Assembly (NCBI GenBank): GCA_951640165.1 | Contig: OX621246.1 | Span: 34,428,501-34,492,500, forward strand | Length of the DNA: 64,000 bases | From: Pseudoips prasinana | Lineage: Eukaryota; Arthropoda; Insecta; Lepidoptera; Nolidae | Direction: 5' to 3' | Shown: positions 41,097 to 51,799 of the stretch, in pieces | Numbering within the stretch: position 1 is the stretch's first letter | Layout: the number at the start of each line of letters is the position of its first letter | Made by a program: the position numbers and the translations under genes | Notes under the pieces: generated by a model | Told to the model about the DNA's origin: nothing | The model's database searches: none | The model's input: the letters and a program-made list of their open reading frames with translations, nothing else

Positions 41097-41380
41097 TTTT
41101 GTTGATTATTGATAAATTACACCCCGCGCTCATCGCACAAATTATTGTTCTGAGTGGGGACCGAACCCACGTCCTCTGGTTTACCAATCCAACCAAACCC
41201 TTCTAGTACTATAATTTATTCTTGCCGACATTTTTGTACTTATCGCAATGGTAGTTTAATATTTAAGCCTTTAATATTCTTATGTTTTTATTTTACAACT
41301 TATCATATTCTTTATATCTCATTACCGCATCAGCGTTTGTACTCGGTGCTACTGGACCACCGAAGCAATCACCTAGTTAA

Positions 41381-41634
41381 TAATAATAATAATATCTCGG
41401 GACAATGACACACAGATCATCCGAGCCCCAAACTAAGCAAAGCTTGTACTATGGGTACCAGGCGACGATATACATACTTATATAGATAGATAAATACTTA
41501 TATACATAGAAAACATCCATGACTCGGAAACAAATATTCGTGCACATCACACAAATACTTGCACTTACCGGGATTCGAACCCAGGACCACCAGCTTCGTA
41601 GGCAGGAGCACTTCCAACTAGGCTACGGTGACCG
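41381..41634 (-). repeat. tRNA-derived SINE family 1, copy 6
   Basis: Reverse complement of 10290-10553. The B-box complement GGGATTCGAACCCAGG is intact and the tail is (AAT)n. Confidence 0.88.
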
Positions 41635-42195
41635 AAAATAACTAACACAGTTCTTTTGTCTAAAAGTAACTGAAAATACGTCATGGGCATTTCTTTAATT
41701 TCTCTATTCGTAAGCACGTTCCGGCGAAAGTACTATCGGATGTGGTCCGTCACGTCCCGTCCGGTCACGTCCTCGCCCCCACGTGTCCGGTCTGTCCGGC
41801 TGCAATCAGCTGGAACAGGGCTGTCACCTCCCGGCCCATTGATCCTAAATATATAGACGATTTTGAGTTATTGGTGTGCGTGTTTCTGATTAGTTGTTAA
41901 GAAAATTACATTAAGGTAAATGTAAAATCAAATAGAATGATAAAAAAATATTTAGAAAGAATACTAACTTACTAACGCTTAATTTATTATGATTCTTGGT
42001 AGTCGTAAAAACTTAGTAACTGTAATAAGTGTCACCACAAAGTATGGCACATTTATCCGTGTGTCCCTCATTTCCAGTCTCTTGTTCCCTCCAGGACTTG
42101 TATGACGCTATAGCCAAAAGGGGCCAGCGTTGCCCAATTTTGGGAAGATAGAATATAATTCTTACCATCGACACGATAAGAAGAAGTCATCTAAA
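41635..42195. other. Intron with a GC-rich block
   Basis: 41700-41845 is unusually GC-rich and holds short repeats of GTCACGTCC and GTCCGGT (TCCGTCACGTCCCGTCCGGT). No reading frame is convincing. The right part (42045-42185) is the dispersed CAGGACTTGTATGACGC repeat also seen at 8910. Confidence 0.4.
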
Positions 42196-42362
42196 TCCTA
42201 CTAATATTATAAATGTGAAAGTTTGTGAGTATGGATGTTTGTTACTCTTTCATTTTTTTTATTTTGATGTAACTTTTGTGTTAATATAGCTTATATATTC
42301 GAATAACACATAGGCTATAATTTATAAAGTTTAACGCGGGTAAAACCGCAGGACACAGCTAG
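42196..42362 (+). mobile_element. Non-autonomous Helitron, family 1, complete
   Basis: It starts TCCTACTAATATTATAAATG and ends ACGCGGGTAAAACCGCAGGA, CACAG, CTAG, flanked by A and T as expected for Helitron insertion. The CGCGGGTAAAACCGC hairpin is intact. Confidence 0.85.
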
Positions 42363-42571
42363 TCAGAAATAGTATAATAGAGAAGATTTAATTGTTTGTA
42401 TGAATCTTTGGTTTTTTATAAAGGCTAACTTAAAAACTATTAAACTGATTTTAAAATTTGTTCACCTGTGTAGGCTACATTAACTACGAGTAACATGGAC
42501 TGTATTAATTTTCAACGGAAATAGAGATCTCTAACAAAATTGCAATAAATAATGTATTGCAATATTGCATA

Positions 42572-42620
42572 AATAGGCATTTTTTATACACTCGGTTAGA
42601 GTGTATAAAAAATGCCTATT
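42572..42620. repeat. Perfect 22-bp hairpin
   Basis: AATAGGCATTTTTTATACAC followed by TC, loop GGTTA, then the exact reverse complement. Confidence 0.93.
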
Positions 42621-43249
42621 ATATATCGATGGTTATTATATATTGATATTTGGAAGTACATATGTTCTAGATGTTTATAGTAATTATTACTATTACCCAC
42701 AATTATAATTACTTACTACATATTAAAGTTAAACTACTATAACTATTTTTAGTTAAAACTAGTCACAATAAAGACTGTGTGACGGCCAATTATTATAATA
42801 AAAGGAGACGATTTTGTACTACTCCTCTAAATCGGGGAAAGGTAGCAAATTGGCAACCCTAACTGTAACAATTAATTCACTTCGAACCTCTTATTGGTAA
42901 GTACGTGAGCCAATCACGCTGCTAAAGACTGACTTTTCTTTTGCGTCCACTTTTCCTCGAGAACCCAATTTCCGTACTAATCTGAAGTTTGTTTTCTTCC
43001 CACAAATAGACGATTAATATTAGAGGCCAAAGAGATCAGCAACTATTTAAAAAGAAACCCCACTAACTTATTTCAATAATATATAAAATGCAAGAATATT
43101 TGCATGACAAAACCAATTGTAAGTAGTTATGTTATTAATTATTTTAAATCTATATAAATAAAAACAAACTGTAAGTAGTTATATTATTCATAATTTTAAA
43201 TCTATATAAATAAAAATAGATCACTGAAATGTTTATACGCTCATTACTA
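42621..43249. other. Netrin intron, local direct repeat
   Basis: The phrase GTAAGTAGTTAT with TTTTAAATCTATATAAATAA occurs twice (about 43120 and 43172), a 52-bp direct duplication. Nothing coding. Confidence 0.45.
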
Positions 43250-43712
43250 GATAACAAAATTAATAGAAAATTACATCTAGCTAAACTTACAAAAAACGTG
43301 TGCAAAAAGAAAGTTACTGCTTTTCTTCATGAACACAATTATGAGGATACTGAGAAATTGCTTGCAATTATGTTGTAACACTGAAGCGATAGCAATAACT
43401 ATGTACCTATTGATATATGAATTCTTACACACACACACATTTTGTTTTTGTATTCTTTTTTACTCTTTACTTTGTTAACTTAATTATTCTCATAAACCAA
43501 ATTATGTACATAAGCATGTGATCCTATTATTCCTAAGAATGTATAATAAATGTATCTCTTCATAAAGCGTGGAGACTTGGTGTCCTGAAATACAGGCCTT
43601 GAGCCTAGTTTAGGCACCAGTCTCCCACAATATTATAATTTCTACCTATAACTAATACACCTTATACAATGCATTCTGTAATATTGTGGTGAGAGAATAA
43701 AACATTATTATT
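43250..43712 (+). repeat. LINE 3' UTR
   Basis: GAAATACAGGCCTTGAGCCT and TAGTTTAGGCACCAGTCTCC form the short stem typical of lepidopteran Jockey 3' UTRs, and the element ends GAGAATAAAACATTATTATT. The weak frame before it (RSLLDNKINRKLHLAKLTKN) may be the last piece of ORF2. Confidence 0.55.
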
Positions 43713-43978
43713 ACTTGCAAACGACTGCATCAAATTGGATAAATTTAGATATATAAATTTCTTTTATGTATTCGTTACTGCCAGGAGAAGGTTTGTATGA
43801 AGAAAATACTTGCAAATATTTAAGAATATCCGAAAAATGAGTGTGCGAATGAGACAAGCGGCGGTGAGACGTTGTTTTTCATGCAAACCTCATAATTTTC
43901 AAACGACTTCACCAAATAGGATAAATCTTTCTTTTATGTGATTGGTTATTTCTTTTATGTGTTTGGTAATTTTCAGAG

Positions 43979-44025
43979 GTCGCTATTTTTTTCATACATT
44001 CCTTATGTATGAAAAAAATAGCGAC
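43979..44025. repeat. Perfect 21-bp hairpin
   Basis: GTCGCTATTTTTTTCATACA then T, loop TCCTT, then the exact reverse complement ending ATAGCGAC. Confidence 0.93.
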
Positions 44026-44254
44026 TTTTTAAAAATATCAGAAAAGTACGTGTGCCATTGAGACAGAAGACTATGAGACGTTGATTTTTTTAGCATTGTT
44101 TCTTTAGCAGTATTTGTTTTCACTCCTCATGCTCGTCCAACATCGTTTTTTAGAACCCACGACCTCTAGCTTCGCAGTGAGAGTACCACTAGAACAAAAG
44201 CCCAGTCAACGCGATATAATCAAATAAAGTGAGAGAATTATAATAATATCCTGG

Positions 44255-44880
44255 GAAATTATTCACACACGGCCATCTGATCCCAATTTAAGCAGATTTT
44301 GTACTATATTTATTCATTCATTTATTCACAGTTCACAGTAAATAGAGTTTACAATGTATGTAGGTCTTATTATAGGGTAGTCCTTTTAATCTATTTAGCC
44401 TTTTCAAGGCATGCGAACATAGTACATAGTTTATAATAATTCATTGTCACAATACAGTAAATAATATGTTGCAGCTTTTAGCATTTAGTAAAATTAAAAT
44501 ATGAGTATATAAATAGGTATAATATTGAATTTATGTCACATTTTATAATTTTATATGTAGCCATTGGTCAACGGTATAAATCATTTTGTCTACCAACATA
44601 TTCTTTAAAACTCTTTTAAATTTTACTAGCGGTAGTTGTTGGACATCTGATGGAAGTTGGTTGTAGATTTTTATACACATAGGGTAATAGTAGAAATTAG
44701 ATAACTGATATACTACATATACTACTTCTTTTGTGTAAATACATACTTATATACATAATTACACACAGACTCAGTACAAACAAACATGTTCATGTAAACA
44801 AATATTTGTCTCGGGTGGGAATCGACCCACGACCTGCGGCGTGAAAAGCAAGCCACGCGAACAGGCCGGTCAGAAGAAAA
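44255..44880 (-). repeat. tRNA-derived SINE family 2, split by a LINE fragment
   Basis: The body ACGGCCATCTGATCCCAATT lies at 44269-44290 and resumes after the insertion at GATAACTGATATACTACATA. The complemented B box is GGTGGGAATCGACCC. The inserted segment is 44309-44687. Confidence 0.75.
44309..44687 (-). pseudogene. LINE family A 3' fragment inserted in a SINE
   Basis: It is the reverse complement of 30860-31270: CAGTTCACAGTAAATAGAGT, TAGCCTTTTCAAGGCATGCG and TCTGATGGAAGTTGGTTGTA all match. It keeps only the last ~40 codons of ORF2 and the 3' UTR. Confidence 0.82.
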
Positions 44881-45280
44881 TAAAGTAAAGTTTAGTTTTT
44901 AATAACTTTTGTTTAGATAACTTCCCTCTTTTTCATAGAGGTTGAGATGTCTCATTCAACATATAGAACATCGTTAATATCTAGTAAGGAATGATGAACT
45001 TGTCGTGGCCATTCTGCACTCGTACCAGTCATTACTGCCATTTCTCCTGCCATATAAATCACGGGAGTCGTCCTTTTGCCTCAGCTACGATCACGGTAAA
45101 TGGATTTCGAATTGTATTTTCATTAGTTTGACTAAGTTATTTCAGTATTTTGCATTACTAACGTACGGGCAAAAAACGCAAGCAAATTTTGAAATTCGAA
45201 CAGCGGTTTTTGCCAAATTCGAAATCTGCCAGTAAAAAACGCAGTTAGTTTACGCCGATTCGCCAACCGCTGCCGCTGTA
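44881..45280. other. Netrin intron, no gene recognised
   Basis: A 76-codon open frame (45005-45235, plus) has no recognisable motif. Confidence 0.35.
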
Positions 45281-45519
45281 GGGTCAGCGCAGACAGAGAG
45301 GATCGCAGCGGAGAGGATTTTATTAAGGCACTAGAAAATCAACTTTAATGTTATTTAAATAAAGTGCATGTATGCTTGAACATTATAATGCGCGAGACTG
45401 TGCGAGCATTTCGTCAGGTTCAAGCATATATGCACTTTATTCCAAATAGCTCTAAAGTTGATTTTCTAGTGCCTTAATAAAATCCTCTCCGCTGCACTCC
45501 TCTCTGTCTGCGCTGACCC
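45281..45519. repeat. Fold-back element, arms ~101 bp
   Basis: The left arm 45281-45381 (GGGTCAGCGCAGACAGAGAG ... AAAATCAACTTTA) and right arm 45418-45519 are reverse complements at roughly 85-90 percent by eye. The loop is ~36 bp and GC-richer (GCGCGAGACTGTGCGAGCAT). The outer edges continue less well. Confidence 0.88.
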
Positions 45520-46159
45520 GTACGCTCGCCTCGCTCACTCGGCTCCCGTTGTTGGGTTCGCAGTTCTAACCTAACCTACTTTTCTGGCAGCAGTTCGTAT
45601 GGGAATAAAATGTGAAATGAAAACATAAAAATATTCATTTGGAATATGAAACAAAGGCGATAAGTATTGTTGGGATGAAAAATTTGCAAAAAAAAATTTG
45701 CCTAAAGGGCATAACACCCGGTAGTTTTCGAATTTAGAATGTTAGGGAGATTATCGTATTATAACACCGTGCCAAAAAAAATATATACTCTGGTGCTGTG
45801 GTTGTGCTAGCTGTCCAACCGGCACAACCACAGCATAGGAGATACAGGGGTTTTTTTTCGGCTAATTCTACCCGTATTGACTACTGTGTACAGAATAAAA
45901 TAGGGTGAACAGAAAACTGGTAACATACTTAAGTTAAAAAAGTGTTAAATTGAATAAAATCAATAAATAAAACTAATTGCAAACAAGATATAATCTTAAT
46001 GAGAAATCTGACACAATTGAAGTTGTAATAATTAGAGATTTAAGACATAACTTTGTGATTATTTTTTATTGTCAAAAAGTTCTTCAATTGTGATTTGGGT
46101 TGAATGATTAATTAAAGAATAATTTTGTTCTTCGTGCTAAACTTAATAAAATGTAATTT
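45520..46159. repeat. Dispersed repeat (CTACTTTTCTGGCAGCAG) and unassigned DNA
   Basis: GGTTCGCAGTTCTAACCTAA and CTACTTTTCTGGCAGCAGTT then GGGAATAAAATGTGAAATGA match 10700-10770. The small inverted pair GGTGCTGTGGTTGTGC / GGCACAACCACAGCA lies near 45791-45835. Confidence 0.5.
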
Positions 46160-46277
46160 ATTAAGTTATTTGGATATATAAGCTATATTACAACAAAGTT
46201 TCGTCAAAATAAGTTCGGTAGTTTTACGAGAGTAACAACCATACATCTAAAATTTCGCATTTATAATATTAGTAGGA
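46160..46277 (-). mobile_element. Helitron family 1 fragment
   Basis: The minus-strand 5' end TCCTACTAATATTATAAATG is intact. The 3' hairpin is missing. Confidence 0.6.
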
Positions 46278-47862
46278 TGAAATGGATTAATGTATGTCAA
46301 AGTTAAGGAAATAAACAGGCTTAATAATAAGTAATAATAATATAAGCACCTAAGAATAAACGAAGCACGCCCATCAATACAAATTACTACACTAAACACA
46401 TTCTAACTACATTAATATCATCGCGTCAGCTAAAAGTCTCGGTAACAGAATTACCCCGAGACAGGGGTGGCAAATTGCTACACTCCTGATAACGACTTTA
46501 TTAATTCGATTAATCCGAACTCATGGGCATATCGGCTTAAGCGAAGGTTGACTACCCCTGGCACTAATGTTGCCAAGTACGCCAAAATTTTGGTAGTCCT
46601 CAACCTAAACTTATTCCATATTTTTTTAGATATCAGCTAAAAATACTTTATTTTTCTTATCAGTTATGTGTATTTACGCTATGTGGTAATATCAACCCTT
46701 ATCTCATCCCATGGGGGCCGTATTTGTCCCGAGGAATGTCTACCGGAGTGCAGGTAGTAGCATCTATCAACCTTGGCGATTATGGTATATCGTACCAGGA
46801 TCCTTGGAGAAAGCTTTTGTCCAGCTGTTGACTATTTCAGGTTTTTGAAGGTTTCTGTATAAGCAAATGAGACAATAGAATATAATTTAAAATTAGGCTT
46901 AGAGGAAGACATTATTATTAATTTTTTTGCCCAATAATAGTCCAAAAATGAAAAACAAAATAACATTATTACAACATAACAATAATAACAATGTTAAATA
47001 TAATTACAGACATATGCTAAATAAGTTTCTAATTGTTTTTACGAGAAACCAAAACTTTTTAATAAATAAATATTGATTCAATAACACTCAAGTCAGTACT
47101 TGTAGGCCTTTCCTTTGCCAGACTTGGTAATTGAGTCGAAAAGATCTTCTACACCTACTGACCCGGGTCAAGCTAAATAACGATAATAGTCTTTATTGGA
47201 ACAAATCATATTGTTATAATTTAGTTATTTACGATAATTATAGCGACATTAGTAGAGAATTGTGTCATCTATTGACACACATCTTAAAAATGATGACGGT
47301 ATATAAAAACAGAAAGAAATTATATTTATAGTAACATAAAAGTTTGCAAAAAATATTGTTCATATGTTGTGTATCTTATGTTTCAATAATCCTACCGATT
47401 TGCAAGACTGAGCTGGCAACACAGCCTGGCATAGACAATACTAATTAAATAACCTTCGTCATAAAGTTAAGAGTACCTGAGGAGAGATTTTGATGGAGTT
47501 ACAAAGTTATATCAGCCGGTACTAACGTACCTGCTCGTATGAGTATGTAGGTAGCTTGTGTTTAACTTTCTGAGTATGTGTGTTCAGTTTTAGGAATGTT
47601 TATTTATAAATATTCAATAGGTTTATGTATAGTTGTAATGATTTAAAATCGATTTTTATTTCTAGAACAATATAACTTTAAAATTGTTTGTTTTTTTAAT
47701 ATCAAGCCGGCAATTAACTAACTATGAGTACCATTGATCGTTTGCAACATACATGGTATCACTCGGGTGTGCTATGTTGATCGACCACTATAAATCGAAT
47801 GGCTATAACTATATACCTATAACTCAAACGTTCGTAATATAATATATAATACGTATGTATTA
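46278..47862. other. Netrin intron, largely unassigned
   Basis: A dispersed repeat piece lies at 46690-46830. A 66-codon open frame (47131-47331) has no recognised motif. No other feature is supported. Confidence 0.4.
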
Positions 47863-47935
47863 CATATAATAAAATCGTAAGAAAGTCAAAACTGTACATT
47901 GAATATTTTTTTAAAAGGATACTTTGGGCGTGATC
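47863..47935 (+). repeat. Helitron family 2, 5' fragment
   Basis: TAATAAAATCGTAAGAAAGT through AAAGGATACTTTGGGCGTGA duplicates the first ~70 bp of the full copy that starts at 47944, head to tail. Confidence 0.7.
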
Positions 47936-47943
47936 TATCTATA

Positions 47944-48256
47944 TCTATACATATAATAAAATCGTAGGAAAGTCAAAACTGTACATTAAATATTTTTTTA
48001 AAAGGATACTTGGTGTGTGATTTACAATCGATTTCGAAGCCAAAAATGTAGTTTTTAGAATTTTTGTCTGTTTGTCTGTATGTATGTCCGGGCTAAACTA
48101 AAAAAGTACTGCATGGATTTACTTCAAATTTTGCATGAATATTACTAAGAGGTCGGGTCAACATATAGGCTACATATTATCATACTAGCACTTACGTGGG
48201 AAGACCTATGATCATTTATAAAAATTAACGCGGGTAAAACCGCGAGGCACAGCTAG
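47944..48256 (+). mobile_element. Non-autonomous Helitron, family 2
   Basis: It begins TCTATACATATAATAAAATC and ends ACGCGGGTAAAACCGCGAGG, CACAG, CTAG. The interior has GTCCGGGCTAAACT and AGTACTGCATGGATTTACTT. It shares only its 3' end with family 1. Related copies lie at 49503, 49810 and 56789. Confidence 0.82.
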
Positions 48257-48365
48257 TGGTTAATAAATCGAATTTATGCTTTAGCGATCAACTCATTTGT
48301 TTCTGCTTTCGTTGTATGGTTGCAGTTCTAATCTCACCTTTTTTTATTGAAGCAAATGTTCGATT

Positions 48366-48366
<1 letters not shown>

Positions 48367-48415
<49 letters not shown>
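48367..48415. repeat. (TA)n microsatellite
   Basis: About 24 uninterrupted TA units. Confidence 0.97.
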
Positions 48416-48416
<1 letters not shown>

Positions 48417-48743
48417 AATATATATATACTAACTAAAATAATAGTATTTAATAAGGGAATTTGAAAAGGATTAAATGGAATAATACCTGCTGGAGGTCAT
48501 ATAGTTCCAATTTCAATATTAGGTGCTAAGCTTCTATGGAAGAAAGCTCATATATATATAATTTATTAAACCTTAAGATACGCGACTTAATATCTATTGA
48601 GATCGTGTAAAGATCGTGAGAAGATCGTGTAAAACTTTATATAACATTATTATATTATGCAATAAGATTTTAAATTTGTAATTAGTTTACTGTATTCTTA
48701 TCCTCTCTTAACGTTGCTTATATATCTACTACAACTAATGTAA

Positions 48744-49087
48744 AGGTGAGTATAGACTACAACATTTTCTCGAGCATTTCTGTGTAACGTAACGTTCTTA
48801 CGAATTGTACAATACAGGCAAAATCTCAGTGTCCAAAGCATTTCCATGTAATGTAACGTTCCTACGAATGCTCGGCGTTGTTACGGGTAAATACTCACAG
48901 CGAGTGTGCATTTACCAACATTATGCTCGAAGAAATGTTACACCAATATGCTCGGTGGTTTGTACAATAGGCTGTAACAAAGAGGCTAGCGTTCTCGACG
49001 TTTAGTTCGTAAAAGGATGATACAAGAACATATCATAGAGCAGCTCGTTGTTCTGTTACAAGTAAATGTTGTAGTCTATACTCACCT
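48744..49087. mobile_element. PIF/Harbinger-like MITE
   Basis: The ends are AGGTGAGTATAGACTACAAC and GTTGTAGTCTATACTCACCT, perfect terminal inverted repeats of about 23 bp. Both sides carry the trinucleotide TAA (48741-48743 and 49088-49090), the TWA target duplication of PIF/Harbinger elements. The interior has related segments (GTAACGTTCTTACGAATTGT and GTAACGTTCCTACGAATGCT) and no transposase. Confidence 0.85.
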
Positions 49088-49090
49088 TAA

Positions 49091-49502
49091 GACGTGCCCA
49101 AACTCTTGTCATATTTAATAAAGGTGTTAGAGAACTCTATCTGCGGTTGTAATATTCCTTACTCTTTAATATATTAATTATCTATTTTGTATTGTATTTA
49201 TAGCATGTATATAATATTATGTTATTGAATGTATTTATGTTTATCATCTATAAGTAATTATTACACGAAAAACTGTAACATTTAATTATGTAAATAATCG
49301 ATAGTTAACCTATTAAAATAAATAAAAAAATCAATCGTATATCTCACATACAACGTATTTGGTGTGCCCCTTCACATTATTATAAACTTTTTTCAACTTC
49401 ATATGTCACTTTTTTAAATACTTACAGCTCCTATCCATTCAAAAGTTGGCTAAAAGAAATAGCTTAATACGATAAGACTGTCCATTGTATTTTATCATAT
49501 AA
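49091..49502. other. Netrin intron, AT-rich, nothing recognised
   Basis: No supported feature. Confidence 0.4.
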
Positions 49503-49808
49503 CTAGCTGTGCCCCGCGGTTTTACACGCGTTAATTTTTTATAAATTATCACAGCTCCTCCCCCGTAGGTGATAGCGTGATAATATGTAGCCTATATGTT
49601 GGCCCAACCTCTTAGTAATATTCATGCAAAATTTGAAGTAAATCCATGCAGTACTCTTTGAGTTTAGCCCGGACATACATACAGACAAACAGACAAAAAT
49701 TCTAAAAACTATATTTTTGGCTTCGATATCGATTGTAGATCATGCCACAAGTATCCTTTAAAAAAATATTGAATGTACAGTTTTGACTTTCCTGCGATTT
49801 TATTATAT
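49503..49808 (-). mobile_element. Non-autonomous Helitron family 2, tandem copy 1
   Basis: CTAG at the left begins the complemented 3' end (CTAGCTGTGCCCCGCGGTTT) and the complemented 5' end CGATTTTATTATATA lies at the right. The next copy follows directly. Confidence 0.83.
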
Positions 49809-49809
49809 A

Positions 49810-50120
49810 CTAGCTGTGCCCGCGGTTTTACCCGCGTTAAATTTTATAAATTATCTCAGCTCCTTCCCCGTAGGTGATAGCGTGATAATATGTAGCCTAT
49901 ATGCTGACCCGACCTCTTAGTAATATTCATGCAAAATTTGAAGTAAATCCATGCAGTACTCTTTGAGTTTTGCCCGGACATACATACAGACAAACAAACA
50001 CACAGACAAACATTCTAAAAACTATATTTTTGGCTTCGATATCGATTGTATATCATGCCACAAGTATCCTTTAAAAAATATTGAATGTACAGTTTTGACT
50101 TTCCTGCGATTTTATTATAT
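49810..50120 (-). mobile_element. Non-autonomous Helitron family 2, tandem copy 2
   Basis: Head-to-tail with the copy at 49503-49808, nearly identical over ~300 bp (TAGGTGATAGCGTGATAATA, TCTTAGTAATATTCATGCAA). An insertion AACACACAGACAAAC and a missing A distinguish them. Confidence 0.83.
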
Positions 50121-50147
50121 ATAATATAATATATTAACATCCTGGCA

Positions 50148-50393
50148 CATTATTCACATAGGGATATCTGATCCTAAACTGAGCAGAGCTTGTACTATGG
50201 AAACCAGATAACTGATATACTACATAATGTATACTAATTTTCTTTTTTAAATACATACTTATATAGATAAATTACACCCAGACTAAAGACAAACAGACAT
50301 GTTCGTGCACACAAATATCTGTCCTGGGTGGCAATCGAACCCTCGACTTACGGCGTGAAAAGCAAGAATTTGCCAACCACGCCAACAGGCCCG
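50148..50393 (-). repeat. tRNA-derived SINE family 2, copy
   Basis: ATCTGATCCTAAACTGAGCA, AACAGACATGTTCGTGCACA and CTGGGTGGCAATCGAACCCT (complemented B box). Tail at the left. Confidence 0.75.
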
Positions 50394-50715
50394 ATTATTG
50401 AGCTAATAAATTCAAATCTTAAAAATAGTCACCTCCATCAAAATTGCTACAGAATTACATCCCCTTAAATAAACACGCAAAATCGGCAAATTAGAAATCG
50501 CTCGGCTACCGACGTCGGCCCATTTTACACGGAGACCATTACTCATGGTGGACACTGATTGACAAATGAGCTAACGATAACAACAAGTGGGAATCCGATA
50601 GAAATTCATTTATGTGGGGAAACTCCGTTCTGTGGAAATATAGGTTTGTTACTGAAAAATATATTTTTCAAATGAAAACCAACCAAATATTTTATGGAAT
50701 TACTAACGCAACTTT

Positions 50716-51115
50716 TATAAGTGACGGGCCAGTTGGCGTCGTGGGTTATTGTTTGCCTTTCATGCCGCAGGTAGTAGATTCGATTCCCATCCAGGACAGA
50801 TATTTGTGTGCATGAACATGTCTGTTTGGCCTGAGTCTGGGTGTAATTTTATCTATATAAGTATGTACAAAAGAAAAGTAGTATTTGTAGTATATTAGTT
50901 ATCTGGTTTCCATAGTACAGACGCCAGCATATAAAGCTACCCCAATCTGTCAAATTGTCCCAATTGAAAGTGAACCTTATTTTTTTGTGATAAAGTTGAA
51001 AATCTATAAAAGACATTTGACAGATTGGGGTAGCTGAATGTGCTGGCGTCTGTACCAACTCTGCTTAGATTAGGTTCAGATGGCCGTCTGTGAATAATGT
51101 CCCAGGATATTATTA
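50716..51115 (+). repeat. tRNA-derived SINE family 2, split by a MITE
   Basis: The head CAGTTGGCGTCGTGGGTTAT, B box GATTCGATTCCC and body ACATGTCTGTTTGGCCTGAG run to CATAGTA. After the MITE the SINE resumes as ACTCTGCTTAGATTAGGTTC and GATGGCCGTCTGTGAATAAT. Confidence 0.78.
50918..51052. mobile_element. TA-flanked palindromic MITE (CAGACGCC family), copy 4
   Basis: Ends CAGACGCCAGCATATAAAGC and GAATGTGCTGGCGTCTG, inserted in a SINE at CATAGTA, with TA on both sides. This nested copy shows the insertion boundaries and the TA duplication. Confidence 0.87.
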
Positions 51116-51779
51116 GTATTAGTTATAATGAAATCTGACCCAGTGACTGAAAGGAGAATTTAAATCGGGCCAACTTATTACGCCCCGAATATATCCCGTG
51201 CAGATGGCTATCTCCAATAAAGCTGGCCGGCGTGGCCGAAATTCGATAAAAAAAACAAAAATACAGTTTTTCTCCGTACAAAAAGTCACAGCTTGCATAA
51301 TTAACCAACATGTCTGGCATTAATATCTATTACTATAAATTATTGTTTCCAAACGCTGTATCAACTGTAACAATACTCACGTTTAATTATTCTGTTTCCG
51401 CTAATCATACGTACTTACTCCTCAGACTGAGGGGTGTAAGTCGAGCCTTGTTAATCTCAATTAACCCCTGAATTTAATAAAGAGGGGGTAACAACAATAT
51501 CGCTGAAACTTAACACGGGGTAATCAACATATCAAGCCGCACACGGATGAACCCAAAATGTAGCACCCTGTGTATTTGATATATTTTACAAGTTACTCTG
51601 TTATTAAAATGAATGAGGCTCTCTCAGCGATACCGATCACTTACCGACTGGTGAGAACACTGGTTACGAGAGTCTCTTTAACTTTTAGAGATAAAGAAAC
51701 ATTTTTAAGTAAAATTCAGAATCATTTATTCCATAAAAATATTACATTTGTGTGGAATAGTCAATAATTATTTACCCTA
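51116..51779. other. Netrin intron, no gene recognised
   Basis: Open frames of about 65 codons on both strands have no recognisable motif. No other feature is seen. Confidence 0.35.
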
Positions 51780-51799
51780 CCGTGCAGTGCATGACGTGG

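Noticed and set aside
48367..48415. (TA)n run as a replication or promoter element
   Set aside because: A simple microsatellite with no supporting context.
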